Shown here: in pieces, positions 1 to 7,820 of the stretch
Layout: each line of letters starts with the position of its first letter
Numbering within the stretch: the stretch's first letter is position 1
Assembly: GCF_049056525.1 (NCBI RefSeq)
Contig: NZ_JBHUPT010000002.1
Coordinates: 263,394-327,393 of the forward strand
DNA length: 64,000 bases
Direction of reading: 5' to 3'
Source: Leisingera coralii
Lineage (GTDB): Bacteria; Pseudomonadota; Alphaproteobacteria; Rhodobacterales; Rhodobacteraceae
Program-made: the position numbers and the translations under genes
Notes under the pieces: generated by a model
What the model was told of the DNA's origin: nothing
Database searches by the model: none
The model's input: the letters and a program-made list of their open reading frames with translations, nothing else

Positions 1-1152
1 GAGCCGGCCGTTGCGGCTGAGTCCTTTGGCGGCGCGCAGGATGACCTGGCGGTCATGACCGCACCGGCGGCGGCACCGGCAGCGGCAGCAGGCAAGGACA
101 CGCTGGAGGCGCTGCAGGCGGCGCCGCTGGATCCGCGGTTTACCTTTGACAGCTTCGTGGTCGGCAAGCCGAACGAGCTGGCCCATGCCGCGGCGCGCCG
201 CGTCGGCGAGGGCGGTCCGGTCACCTTCAACCCGCTGGTTCTGTATGGCGGAGTGGGCCTGGGTAAAACCCACCTGATGCACGCCATCGCCTGGGAGCTG
301 AAGGAAAAGAACCCGCATCTGAACGTGCTGTATCTGTCGGCGGAACAGTTCATGTACCGCTTCGTGCAGGCCCTGCGCGAGCGCAAGATGATGGACTTCA
401 AGCACCTGTTCCGCTCGGTCGACGTGCTGATGGTGGATGACGTCCAGTTCATCGCCGGCAAGGACTCCACCCAGGAGGAATTCTTCCACACCTTCAACGC
501 GCTGGTGGATCAGAACAAGCAGATCATCATTTCCGCCGACCGCGCCCCGGGGGAGATCAAGGACCTGGAAGACCGGGTGAAATCGCGCCTGCAGTGCGGC
601 CTGGTGGTGGACCTGCACCCGACCGATTACGAACTGCGCCTGGGCATCCTGCAGACCAAGGTGCAGCAGCAGCGCGAGACCTACCCGGACCTGCGCATTG
701 CAGACGGCGTGCTGGAGTTCCTGGCGCACCGGATCTCGACCAACGTCCGCGTGCTCGAAGGCGCCCTGACCCGTCTGTTCGCCTTTGCCTCGTTGGTAGG
801 CCGCGAAATCGACATGGATCTGACCCAGGACTGCCTGGCCGACGTGCTGCGCGCCTCCGAGCGCAAGATCACTGTCGAGGAAATCCAGCGCAAGGTGTCC
901 GAGTATTACAACATCCGCATGTCCGACATCATCGGCCCCAAGCGGCTGCGCTCCTATGCGCGCCCGCGCCAGGTGGCGATGTACCTGTGCAAGCAGCTGA
1001 CCAGCCGCTCTCTGCCCGAGATCGGCCGCCGCTTTGGCGGGCGCGACCACACCACCGTGATGCACGGCGTCAAGCGCATCGAGGAGCTGAAGCTGACCGA
1101 CGGCCAGATTGCCGAGGACGTCGAAATGCTGCGCCGGTCGCTGGAAGCCTGA
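1..1152 (+). CDS. dnaA: Chromosomal replication initiator DnaA (5' truncated by window edge)
   Basis: DnaA is the AAA+ ATPase that binds DnaA boxes and melts oriC. The frame is open from the first base, so the gene starts outside the window; the first ATG, at 55, lies inside the Ala/Pro-rich linker (domain II) and is not the true start. Counting from that ATG, Walker A (GGVGLGKTH) is at 65-73, followed by Walker B (LMVDDVQF), sensor 1 (SADR) and the arginine-containing RVLEGALTRL segment. The C-terminal DNA-binding domain IV holds the family signature GGRDHTTVMHGVKRI. About 383 residues are visible and the domain I oligomerisation region is missing. A strong terminator follows. No oriC or DnaA-box cluster is visible downstream. 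Confidence 0.97.
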   Translation, partial: EPAVAAESFGGAQDDLAVMTAPAAAPAAAAGKDTLEALQAAPLDPRFTFDSFVVGKPNELAHAAARRVGEGGPVTFNPLVLYGGVGLGKTHLMHAIAWELKEKNPHLNVLYLSAEQFMYRFVQALRERKMMDFKHLFRSVDVLMVDDVQFIAGKDSTQEEFFHTFNALVDQNKQIIISADRAPGEIKDLEDRVKSRLQCGLVVDLHPTDYELRLGILQTKVQQQRETYPDLRIADGVLEFLAHRISTNVRVLEGALTRLFAFASLVGREIDMDLTQDCLADVLRASERKITVEEIQRKVSEYYNIRMSDIIGPKRLRSYARPRQVAMYLCKQLTSRSLPEIGRRFGGRDHTTVMHGVKRIEELKLTDGQIAEDVEMLRRSLEA

Positions 1153-1182
1153 CGCGCCCCCGCACCCCAAACGATTGACTTG

Positions 1183-1209
1183 CGGCTCCGGTTTCCGGAG
1201 CCGTTTTTT
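1183..1209 (+). terminator. Rho-independent terminator of dnaA
   Basis: The perfect stem CGGCTCCGG / CCGGAGCCG with a TTT loop is followed directly by six T residues, about 30 bp after the dnaA stop. Confidence 0.9.
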
Positions 1210-1327
1210 CTTGTGGACAGGGGTGCGGACTACAGCCCATAACTCGGCTGAATACCCGGTATCACGGAAAACAAAGTTCCTTCCGGTTCAAAATCAGCCA
1301 TAACAGCGCCCTGAACAGGAGCGCCGC

Positions 1328-2230
1328 ATGATACCGCAACCCACTGAAAACCTGGATACGCCCCGCGGGCTGGCCTTTGCCGTCACCGCCTATCTGCTGT
1401 GGGGGTTCCTGCCGCTGTACATGAAGGCGCTGTCGCATATTCCCGCGGCTGAAGTTGTCGCCCACCGGGTGATCTGGTCGGTACCCGTCGCTGGCGCGCT
1501 GCTGATCATTTTGCGCCGGACCAAGGATCTGCGGGCCGCACTCAAGAACCCCCGGATGCTGGGCATGGCCTGCATCACCGCGGCGCTGATTTCGGTGAAC
1601 TGGGGCATCTATGTCTGGTCGATTGCGGCCGGGCGGGCGCTGGACGCGGCGCTTGGCTATTACATCAACCCGCTGTTCAGCATTGCGCTTGGCGCCCTCC
1701 TGCTGCGCGAGCCGCTGGGCAAGGCGCAGTTGGCGGCTGTTGCGCTCGCTGCCGCTGCGGTGGTGGTGCTGACGCTGGAAGCGGGCAGGGTGCCCTGGGT
1801 CGCTGTGGGCCTGACGCTGACCTGGGGGTTCTATGCCTTCTTCAAGAAGTCGCTGCCGATTGGCCCTAACCAGGGGTTCCTGCTGGAGGTCCTGATCCTG
1901 CTGGTGCCTGCCCTTGGCTATTTCGCCTATCTGACCGCGACCGGAAGCAGCGGCTTTGGCGGCTCGCTCAGCGATACCTCGCTGCTGCTCGGCTGCGGCG
2001 TTGTCACCGCGGTGCCGCTGATCGTTTACGCCAACGGCGCCAAGCTGGTGCGGCTGTCGACCATGGGAATTCTGCAGTACATCGCGCCGACGATGATCAT
2101 GCTGGCGGCGGTGCTGCTGTTCGGGGAGGAATTCGGCCGTGCCCGGATGATCGCCTTCCCGATGATCTGGGCGGCCCTGGTGATATACACGGTGCCGATG
2201 GTGCGGCAGATGCGCAAACGCCCCGGCTGA
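1328..2230 (+). CDS. rarD: EamA-family permease, RarD type
   Basis: A 300-residue inner-membrane protein of the drug/metabolite transporter superfamily, with about ten hydrophobic segments. The N-terminal region (YLLWGFLPLYMKALSHIP, then EVVAHRVIWSVP) matches the RarD subgroup of the EamA family. Substrates of RarD proteins are poorly known, so transport direction and cargo cannot be stated. The ATG is preceded by a purine-rich stretch (aacaggagcgccgc). It is a stand-alone gene between the dnaA terminator and the convergent DUF2233 gene, whose stop lies only 6 bp past this stop. The subgroup name is a family-level call. Confidence 0.85.
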   Translation: MIPQPTENLDTPRGLAFAVTAYLLWGFLPLYMKALSHIPAAEVVAHRVIWSVPVAGALLIILRRTKDLRAALKNPRMLGMACITAALISVNWGIYVWSIAAGRALDAALGYYINPLFSIALGALLLREPLGKAQLAAVALAAAAVVVLTLEAGRVPWVAVGLTLTWGFYAFFKKSLPIGPNQGFLLEVLILLVPALGYFAYLTATGSSGFGGSLSDTSLLLGCGVVTAVPLIVYANGAKLVRLSTMGILQYIAPTMIMLAAVLLFGEEFGRARMIAFPMIWAALVIYTVPMVRQMRKRPG

Positions 2231-2236
2231 GGAGCG

Positions 2237-2986
2237 TCAGTCGCTTGACTGGGTGTCTTCGACCACGCCGACCACGGGACCCATCATGAAGCCCGCGTCG
2301 CTGCGGCCCAGCTGCGGTGCGTGCAGACGCGAGATATTGCCGTCGAAATAGAGCGCATTGGGCAGCTTCAGGTAGTCGCGGAACAGGCTGCCGAACTGGT
2401 GAAAGGTCACCGCGTTGCGGGAGATGGCAAAAACCACCCGTGTGCCATCCGCCGAGGTGCCCACCCCGTTGCGCACGTAATAGCTGTCGGAATCGGGCAG
2501 GAAGCGCGGGTGCAGTTCGCCTTCGATTACCAGCATCGGACCCGACTGAGTGGCGTAGGTGCAGCTGGGCGCCGCAGCCTCAAAGGCCAGCGTTTCAATC
2601 ACGTCCGCCCGGCCTTTGCGGATGCAGAAGACGCCATTGGGCAGCAGGCCGAAATTGCCGGGCCCCGCATTGGTCACCAGCCGCATCTCCTGCGCGCCGT
2701 CCTCGACATAAAGGCCAACGGGCGAGCGGTCGGTGTGGTACATGCCGGCATTGGTGGCAAAGGCCAGCGTCTTGCCGGCCTCCGCCAGCGCCGCCTCCAG
2801 GGTCGAGAAATGCCCGTAGACCTGGCCGTCGCCATCCTTCAGAAACAGCCGCAGCTGTTCGCGGGCGGCGTCCACCTCGCAGACCGAATAACGGCTGCCC
2901 TCATAGGCCACATCGCTGCACTCGACCGCACCCGCCGCAGGGGCGGTCCATAGTGCAGCCAGCAGCAAGGCGGCCCTGCGGATCAC
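2237..2986 (-). CDS. Secreted phosphodiester glycosidase family protein (DUF2233/NAGPA-like)
   Basis: A 249-residue protein with a clear N-terminal signal peptide (hydrophobic core AALLLAALWTAPAAGA, cleavage likely after it). The mature part carries the DUF2233 pattern: FATNAGMY near residue 75, a QSGPML segment, RNGVG, and a C-terminal ALYFDGNISRLH block. Relatives of the mammalian uncovering enzyme NAGPA cleave sugar phosphodiesters; the bacterial substrate is unknown. The ATG overlaps the rbfA stop by 4 bp (ATGA), so the two genes are translationally coupled, although no functional link to ribosome maturation is obvious. The protein probably acts in the periplasm. Confidence 0.85.
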   Translation of the reverse strand: MIRRAALLLAALWTAPAAGAVECSDVAYEGSRYSVCEVDAAREQLRLFLKDGDGQVYGHFSTLEAALAEAGKTLAFATNAGMYHTDRSPVGLYVEDGAQEMRLVTNAGPGNFGLLPNGVFCIRKGRADVIETLAFEAAAPSCTYATQSGPMLVIEGELHPRFLPDSDSYYVRNGVGTSADGTRVVFAISRNAVTFHQFGSLFRDYLKLPNALYFDGNISRLHAPQLGRSDAGFMMGPVVGVVEDTQSSD

Positions 2987-3378
2987 TCTTCGACGTCGCG
3001 GCGCACCGCGTCCTGGGACAGCATCCGGCGGGTGTCGTCCATCTGATCGAAGGTCTCGTCCAGCCGGAAGCGCAGATCGGGGGTGAATTTCAGCCCCAGC
3101 TTCTTGCCGACCATGCGGCGCAGCTCGCTCTTGTTGCGGGCCAGCAGCTTCAGCACATCCTCCTGCCCCTTGCCGCCCAAGGGCAGTACAAAGGCTGTGG
3201 CGATTTTAAGATCGGGAGAGGTGCGCACCTCGCCCACGGTGATCGACATGCGGTTCAGGTCCGGGTCATGCACGTCGCCGCGCGCCAGCACTTCAGAGAG
3301 GGTGCGGCGGATCAGTTCGCCGACGCGAAGCTGGCGCTGGGACGGGCCGGGGCCATCGTGAAATTTGTTCTTTGCCAT
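2983..3378 (-). CDS. rbfA: 30S ribosome-binding factor RbfA
   Basis: This is a 131-residue single-KH-domain protein. RbfA binds the immature 30S subunit near the 5' helix of 16S rRNA and is needed for late maturation and cold growth. Recognisable family segments are SQRQLRVGELIRRTLSEVL near residue 13, ITVGEVRTSPDLKIATAFVLPLG in the middle and the PDLRFRLDETFDQ segment near residue 100. Length fits the family. It is transcribed away from dapB and is the first gene of a two-gene unit with the overlapping DUF2233 gene. Its usual operon partners (nusA, infB, truB) are not adjacent here. Confidence 0.95.
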   Translation of the reverse strand: MAKNKFHDGPGPSQRQLRVGELIRRTLSEVLARGDVHDPDLNRMSITVGEVRTSPDLKIATAFVLPLGGKGQEDVLKLLARNKSELRRMVGKKLGLKFTPDLRFRLDETFDQMDDTRRMLSQDAVRRDVEE

Positions 3379-3464
3379 GATTCCGATCTATGCCGGATCG
3401 CGGGCTTTGCCAAGCGCTGCCCGGCACTGTAGGACAAATCCAGCTTGAACAAGGGAATTGGCCA

Positions 3465-4274
3465 ATGACTCACAAACCAGGGATCGTGATTACCGGCGCA
3501 TCGGGCCGCATGGGGCAGATGCTGATCAAGACGGTGCTGGAAAGCGATAAGGCTACGCTGGTTGGCGCGGTGGAGCGTGAGGGGCACGAGTGGGTTGGCC
3601 GCGACGTGGGTGAGATGATGGGTGGCCAGCCGGTTGGCGTCACTGTGACCGCCGACGCGCTGGAGGCGTTTTCCAAGGCGCAGGCGGTGATCGACTTCAC
3701 CGCGCCGGAGGCAACGCTGGCTTTTTCCAAGCTGGCGGCCCAGGCCCGCGCGGTGCATGTGATCGGCACCACCGGGATGACGGATGAGCAGATCGCCCAG
3801 CTGGAACCGGCCTCCCGCCACGCAGTGATCATCCGTGCGGGCAACATGAGCCTGGGTGTGAACCTGCTGGTGCAGCTGACCAAGAAAGTTGCCGCCGCGC
3901 TGGACGAGGATTTCGATATCGAGGTGATCGAGGCGCATCACCACCACAAGGTGGACGCGCCCTCCGGCACCGCGCTGATGCTGGGCGAGGCCGCCGCAGA
4001 GGGCCGCGGCGTAAAACTGGCGGATGTGCGTGATTCTGGCCGTGATGGCATCACCGGCGCCCGCAAGCGGGGCGACATTGGCTTCACCGCCATCCGCGGC
4101 GGTGACATCGTGGGCGAGCATGACGTGCTGTTTGCCGCCGCGGGGGAGCGGATCGTGCTGCGCCACCTGGCCACCGACCGCGCCATCTTTGCCCGCGGCG
4201 CGCTGAAAGCCGCGCTTTGGGGCCAGGACAAGGGCCCGGGCCAATACGACATGGTGGATGTGCTGGGGCTTTGA
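3465..4274 (+). CDS. dapB: 4-hydroxy-tetrahydrodipicolinate reductase
   Basis: DapB carries out the NAD(P)H-dependent reduction in the diaminopimelate/lysine pathway in the cytoplasm. It has 269 residues, typical for the family. The nucleotide-binding loop GASGRMG is at 11-17, and the catalytic signature EAHHHHKVDAPSGTA at 156-170 holds the active-site His and Lys. The ATG at 3465 was chosen because the family N-terminus begins just before the GxxGxxG loop; the frame is open further upstream. It is divergent from rbfA, sharing an 86-bp promoter region, and is followed by a compact hairpin. Confidence 0.97.
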   Translation: MTHKPGIVITGASGRMGQMLIKTVLESDKATLVGAVEREGHEWVGRDVGEMMGGQPVGVTVTADALEAFSKAQAVIDFTAPEATLAFSKLAAQARAVHVIGTTGMTDEQIAQLEPASRHAVIIRAGNMSLGVNLLVQLTKKVAAALDEDFDIEVIEAHHHHKVDAPSGTALMLGEAAAEGRGVKLADVRDSGRDGITGARKRGDIGFTAIRGGDIVGEHDVLFAAAGERIVLRHLATDRAIFARGALKAALWGQDKGPGQYDMVDVLGL

Positions 4275-4284
4275 AATTCAGAAA

Positions 4285-4302
4285 GCGGCCCTCATGGGCC
4301 GC
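4285..4302 (+). terminator. Hairpin after dapB
   Basis: A perfect 7-bp stem GCGGCCC / GGGCCGC with a TCAT loop starts 10 bp after the dapB stop. There is no T run, so it may act with Rho or simply protect the 3' end. Confidence 0.5.
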
Positions 4303-4314
4303 TGCCTCCGGCGG

Positions 4315-4367
4315 GAGTATTTCAGCAAAAGAGAAGCTCGGTCTCTTCTTCTTTGTCTAAAATACTC
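4315..4367. repeat. Intergenic stem-loop with GAGTATTT / AAATACTC ends
   Basis: Eight-base arms GAGTATTT (4315-4322) and AAATACTC (4360-4367) enclose a further AAGAGA / TCTCTT pairing, giving a long imperfect stem-loop between dapB and the convergent SDHAF4-like gene. It may be a dispersed palindromic repeat or a bidirectional terminator. I see no second copy in this window. Confidence 0.45.
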
Positions 4368-4418
4368 TGGGGGTGAGCAGGCAGCGCCTGCGAGGGGGCG
4401 ACACCCCCTGACCAGCGC

Positions 4419-4610
4419 TCAGAAGTCGATTGCTATGCCCTTTTTCTCCCAATCGCCATAGCGTGCCGGGTCGGGGCCGTCGCGGCCGCCCAGCTCCTTG
4501 GGACGGGCCTCCTGCGATTCTGCGGCCTTGCGGCGCTCTTCGGCTTCGGCCAGCGCGCGCAGGGCGGCGGGGGGCAGGTCTTTCTTATCGGGTGCAGTCT
4601 CTTCGCTCAT
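4419..4610 (-). CDS. DUF1674 protein, succinate dehydrogenase assembly factor 4-like
   Basis: A small protein of 63 residues. The C-terminal block GGRDGPDPARYGDWEKKGIAIDF is the hallmark of the DUF1674/SDHAF4 family, whose mitochondrial members bind flavinylated SdhA and help succinate dehydrogenase assembly. The N-terminal half is a charged, Ala/Glu-rich helix. The ATG at 4610 is preceded by aaggaaccc, a reasonable ribosome-binding site. It stands alone, convergent with dapB and divergent from the RsmB-type gene. The family assignment rests on the tail motif; the assembly role in bacteria is inferred from homology. Confidence 0.85.
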   Translation of the reverse strand: MSEETAPDKKDLPPAALRALAEAEERRKAAESQEARPKELGGRDGPDPARYGDWEKKGIAIDF

Positions 4611-4687
4611 CGCGGGTTCCTTTATGCTCCGCCCATGATATACGCCCCTGTCCCGCGCAAACAAGCCGCGCCCTGAGGAGTTGCCAG

Positions 4688-5950
4688 ATGTCCGATGCCA
4701 ATCACGCCCGCCGCACCGCGGTTTACCTGCTGGATCAGGTGCTGGGAGAGGGGCGGCTGCTGGCGGAATGCTATGCTGCCGGGGCGCTGGAGAAACTGGC
4801 ACCGGAAGACCGCGCCCGGGCGCAGCGGCTGGCAGCGGAAACCCTGCGCGGGCTGGAGCGCGCGGACCGGATCCTGAAGAAGCACCTCAAGAAGACACCG
4901 CCGCTGACGGTGATGAACGTGCTGCGGCTGGGGACGGTGGAGCTGTGCTCGGGCGGTGCGGCGCATGGGGTGGTGAATGCGATGGTGGACATCGTCTCCA
5001 AGCACCGCCGCCACGGGCAGCTCAAGGGGCTGGTCAATGCGGTGCTGCGCAAGGTGGCCGGCGAAGGCCCGGCGGAATGGGCCAAGCTGCGCACGCCGCG
5101 GCTGCCGAACTGGCTGCGCAAACCGCTGGTGCAGGCCTGGGGCGCTGAAGTGATGCTGGGCATGGAGGCAGCGCATTTTGCCGGTGCGCCGCTGGATATC
5201 ACCGGCAAACCCGGCGTGGACTTGCAGGCGCTCGGTGGAGAGCTTCTGCCCACTGGTTCAGTGCGGATCGCCAATGCCGGGCAGGTGTCGGCGCTGCCGG
5301 GCTACCAGGTTGGGGATTGGTGGGTGCAGGATGCTGCAGCTGCGCTGCCGGCCCGGATTCTGAACGTCCAGCCCGGCGAGCAGGTGTTGGAGCTCTGCGC
5401 GGCCCCGGGCGGCAAGACCATGCAGATGGCTGCTGCCGGTGCCAAAGTGACGGCTGTAGATATCTCGGAAAGCCGCGTGGCGCGGCTGAGGGAGAACCTG
5501 GAGCGCACCGGGCTTGAGGCCGTCTTGGTGGTGGGTGATGCGCTGGAGCAGACCGGCCAGTATGACGCGGTGCTGCTGGACGCGCCCTGCTCGGCCACCG
5601 GCACCATCCGCCGCCATTCCGACCTGCCGCATGCCAAGGACGGCAGCGAATTCGGCGCCCTGATTGAGCTGCAGGCGCAGATGCTGGCGCATGCGTGGTC
5701 GCTGGTCAAACCCGGCGGGCGGCTGATGTACTGCACTTGCTCGCTGCTGCCGGATGAGGGCGAATGCCAGGCCGAGGAGGCGCTGGATATGTTCCCGGAC
5801 ATGGCGGCCGACCGCGATGCGCTGGCGCTGCCTGGCGTTGATCCGCAGTGGATCACCGAGGAAGGCGGTTTGCGCCTGCGACCCGATTACTGGGCGGAGC
5901 GCGGCGGCATGGACGGCTTCTACATGATCCTTCTGCGCAAATCCGCGTGA
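4688..5950 (+). CDS. RsmB/NOP-family RNA m5C methyltransferase
   Basis: A 420-residue S-adenosylmethionine-dependent methyltransferase, probably acting on 16S rRNA. Residues about 1-130 form a NusB-like RNA-binding domain (RRTAVYLLDQVL, ARAQRLAAETLRGLERAD). The Rossmann methyltransferase domain follows, with the SAM loop LELCAAPGGKT, the motif IV cysteine in DAPCSATGTIRRH and the catalytic cysteine of motif VI in YCTCSLLPDEGE. The start is taken at 4688 because GAGGAG lies 7 bp upstream and the NusB-like domain begins there. It sits head-to-head with the SDHAF4-like gene and upstream of the heparinase-like gene. Confidence 0.9.
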   Translation: MSDANHARRTAVYLLDQVLGEGRLLAECYAAGALEKLAPEDRARAQRLAAETLRGLERADRILKKHLKKTPPLTVMNVLRLGTVELCSGGAAHGVVNAMVDIVSKHRRHGQLKGLVNAVLRKVAGEGPAEWAKLRTPRLPNWLRKPLVQAWGAEVMLGMEAAHFAGAPLDITGKPGVDLQALGGELLPTGSVRIANAGQVSALPGYQVGDWWVQDAAAALPARILNVQPGEQVLELCAAPGGKTMQMAAAGAKVTAVDISESRVARLRENLERTGLEAVLVVGDALEQTGQYDAVLLDAPCSATGTIRRHSDLPHAKDGSEFGALIELQAQMLAHAWSLVKPGGRLMYCTCSLLPDEGECQAEEALDMFPDMAADRDALALPGVDPQWITEEGGLRLRPDYWAERGGMDGFYMILLRKSA

Positions 5951-6053
5951 CCCCGGGATGTCCCCGGCATTCGCCGGTGACTCATTGCACACCCCGCGCT
6001 ATGCTCGCGCCAAAACGCCCCGGAAAACTCCTCTGGCGTGAGGCAAAAAGAGC

Positions 6054-7796
6054 ATGTCCACTTATGACAGAATGGCAGGCCGCAGCACCCGCCTGCTGAA
6101 CCGGTATTACGCCTGGCGGGCCCGCAGCCAGCCTGCGGCGACCGGCTTTGTCTCGCAGCCCGAACCGCGCACCATCGGCAGCTTTGCCCGCGGGCGGCAG
6201 CTGGTGGCGGGCAATCTGCTGTTTGCCGGCTACCTGGTCGAATCGCCCGATACCGGCCTGTGGGAGGTTGTTGCGCCGGACGCGGCATTTGATGCCGAGC
6301 GGCACGGCTTTGCCTGGCTCGACGACCTGGCCGCGGTGGGGGATTTCAAGGCCCGGCTGAAGGCGCAGAAATGGGTCTGGGGGTGGATTGAACGGCACGG
6401 GCGCGGCGGCGGGCTGGCCTGGCTGCCGGATCTCACCGGGCGGCGGGTGATCCGCTGGATCAACCATGCGCTGTTCCTGCTGAGCGGCAAGGACAAGGAC
6501 GAGACCGAGGCCTTCTATGGCTCCCTGGCGCGGCAGACCTGGTATCTGTCGCAGCGCTGGCAGGGGGCCGCCCCCGGCCTGCCGCGGTTCGAAGCCCTGT
6601 GCGGCCTGATCTATGCGGGCCTTTCCCTGCAGGGGCGGGAGGAGCTGGCGGACCCGGCGGTCAAAGCCTTGGCCGCGGAATGCGAGGCCCAGATCGACGA
6701 TCAGGGCGGCTTGCCGACCCGCAATCCGGAAGAGCTGCTGGAAGTTTTCACATTGCTGACCTGGGCTGCGGCGGCGCTGCATGAAGCGGGCCGCATGGTG
6801 CCGCCTGCTCATGTTGCCGCCATCGAGCGGATTGCGCCGACTCTGCGCACCCTGCGCCACAGCGATGGCGGGCTGGCGCGGTTCCACGGCGGCGGCCGCG
6901 GGCTGGAAGGGCGGCTGGATCATGCGCTGGCTGCCAGCCATGTGGCTGAACGCCATGCCGACGGGCTGGCGATGGGCTTTGCCCGGCTGTCGGCGCGGCG
7001 CACCTCGGTGATTGTCGATGCTTCTGCCCCGCCCAAGGGCAAAGCGTCTTACAATGGTCACGCATCTACTCTGGCGTTTGAGCTGACCTCGGGGCGGCGG
7101 CCGCTGATCGTGAATTGCGGATCGGGCGAATCCTTTGGTGTGGAATGGCGCCGGGCCGGGCGCGCCACGCCGTCGCATACCACGCTGTGCATCGAGGGCC
7201 ATTCCAGCGCCCGGCTGGCGCCGCCGCACAAGACCACGGGCCATGAGGAACTGATCGAAGCCCCGGACGACGTGCCGCTGGAGGTCGCTGACCTGGCGGA
7301 CGGCTTCCGGTTCCAGGGCGGCCATAACGGCTATGCCGCGCATTTCGGGTTGACCCATGCCCGCACGCTGGACTTGTCCTTTGACGGGCGCAGCCTCAGC
7401 GGCGAGGACATGCTGGTGGCCTTGGATGAGACCGCCAAGCGCCAGTTCGCCAAGGTGCGGGATGCCAGTCCGGATGGCGGCATCGGCTTTGATATCCGCC
7501 TGCACCTGCACCCTGAGGTGGATGCAGCCCTTGACTTGGGCGGCGCGGCAGTATCCATGGCGCTCAAGAGCGGGGAAATCTGGGTGTTCCGCCATGACGG
7601 TGTCTGCCAGCTGCGACTGGAGCCAAGCGTTTTCCTGGAAAAGACCCGCTTGAAGCCGCGTGCGGCAAAGCAGATCGTTTTATCCGGGCGGGCGATGGGA
7701 TATGCCACCCGCGTCCGGTGGACGCTCAGCAAGGCGCAGGAGACTGCCATTGCCGTGCGAGACCTGAACCGGGACGAACCCGAGACGTTTGACTGA
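6054..7796 (+). CDS. Heparinase II/III-like protein
   Basis: A 580-residue protein with an all-helical N-terminal toroid-like half and a C-terminal heparinase II/III-like beta domain from about residue 320. That domain shows the family pattern HASTLAFELTSGRRPLIVNCG, then WRRAGRATPSHTTLCIEG. Characterised relatives are polysaccharide lyases acting on uronic-acid glycans. No obvious signal peptide is present, which leaves the location and substrate open. The gene lies between an rRNA methyltransferase and purH, and the purH ATG is 24 bp after its stop, so co-transcription with purH is possible. The beta-domain assignment is solid; enzymatic activity is inference. Confidence 0.85.
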   Translation: MSTYDRMAGRSTRLLNRYYAWRARSQPAATGFVSQPEPRTIGSFARGRQLVAGNLLFAGYLVESPDTGLWEVVAPDAAFDAERHGFAWLDDLAAVGDFKARLKAQKWVWGWIERHGRGGGLAWLPDLTGRRVIRWINHALFLLSGKDKDETEAFYGSLARQTWYLSQRWQGAAPGLPRFEALCGLIYAGLSLQGREELADPAVKALAAECEAQIDDQGGLPTRNPEELLEVFTLLTWAAAALHEAGRMVPPAHVAAIERIAPTLRTLRHSDGGLARFHGGGRGLEGRLDHALAASHVAERHADGLAMGFARLSARRTSVIVDASAPPKGKASYNGHASTLAFELTSGRRPLIVNCGSGESFGVEWRRAGRATPSHTTLCIEGHSSARLAPPHKTTGHEELIEAPDDVPLEVADLADGFRFQGGHNGYAAHFGLTHARTLDLSFDGRSLSGEDMLVALDETAKRQFAKVRDASPDGGIGFDIRLHLHPEVDAALDLGGAAVSMALKSGEIWVFRHDGVCQLRLEPSVFLEKTRLKPRAAKQIVLSGRAMGYATRVRWTLSKAQETAIAVRDLNRDEPETFD

Positions 7797-7820
7797 GCCT
7801 TTGAAAAGGACCGCCCTGCC

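Noticed and set aside
2317..3432. Long plus-strand open frame opposite the DUF2233 and rbfA genes
   Set aside because: It is the complement of two well-supported minus-strand genes and has the Arg/Pro/His-rich composition of a shadow frame.
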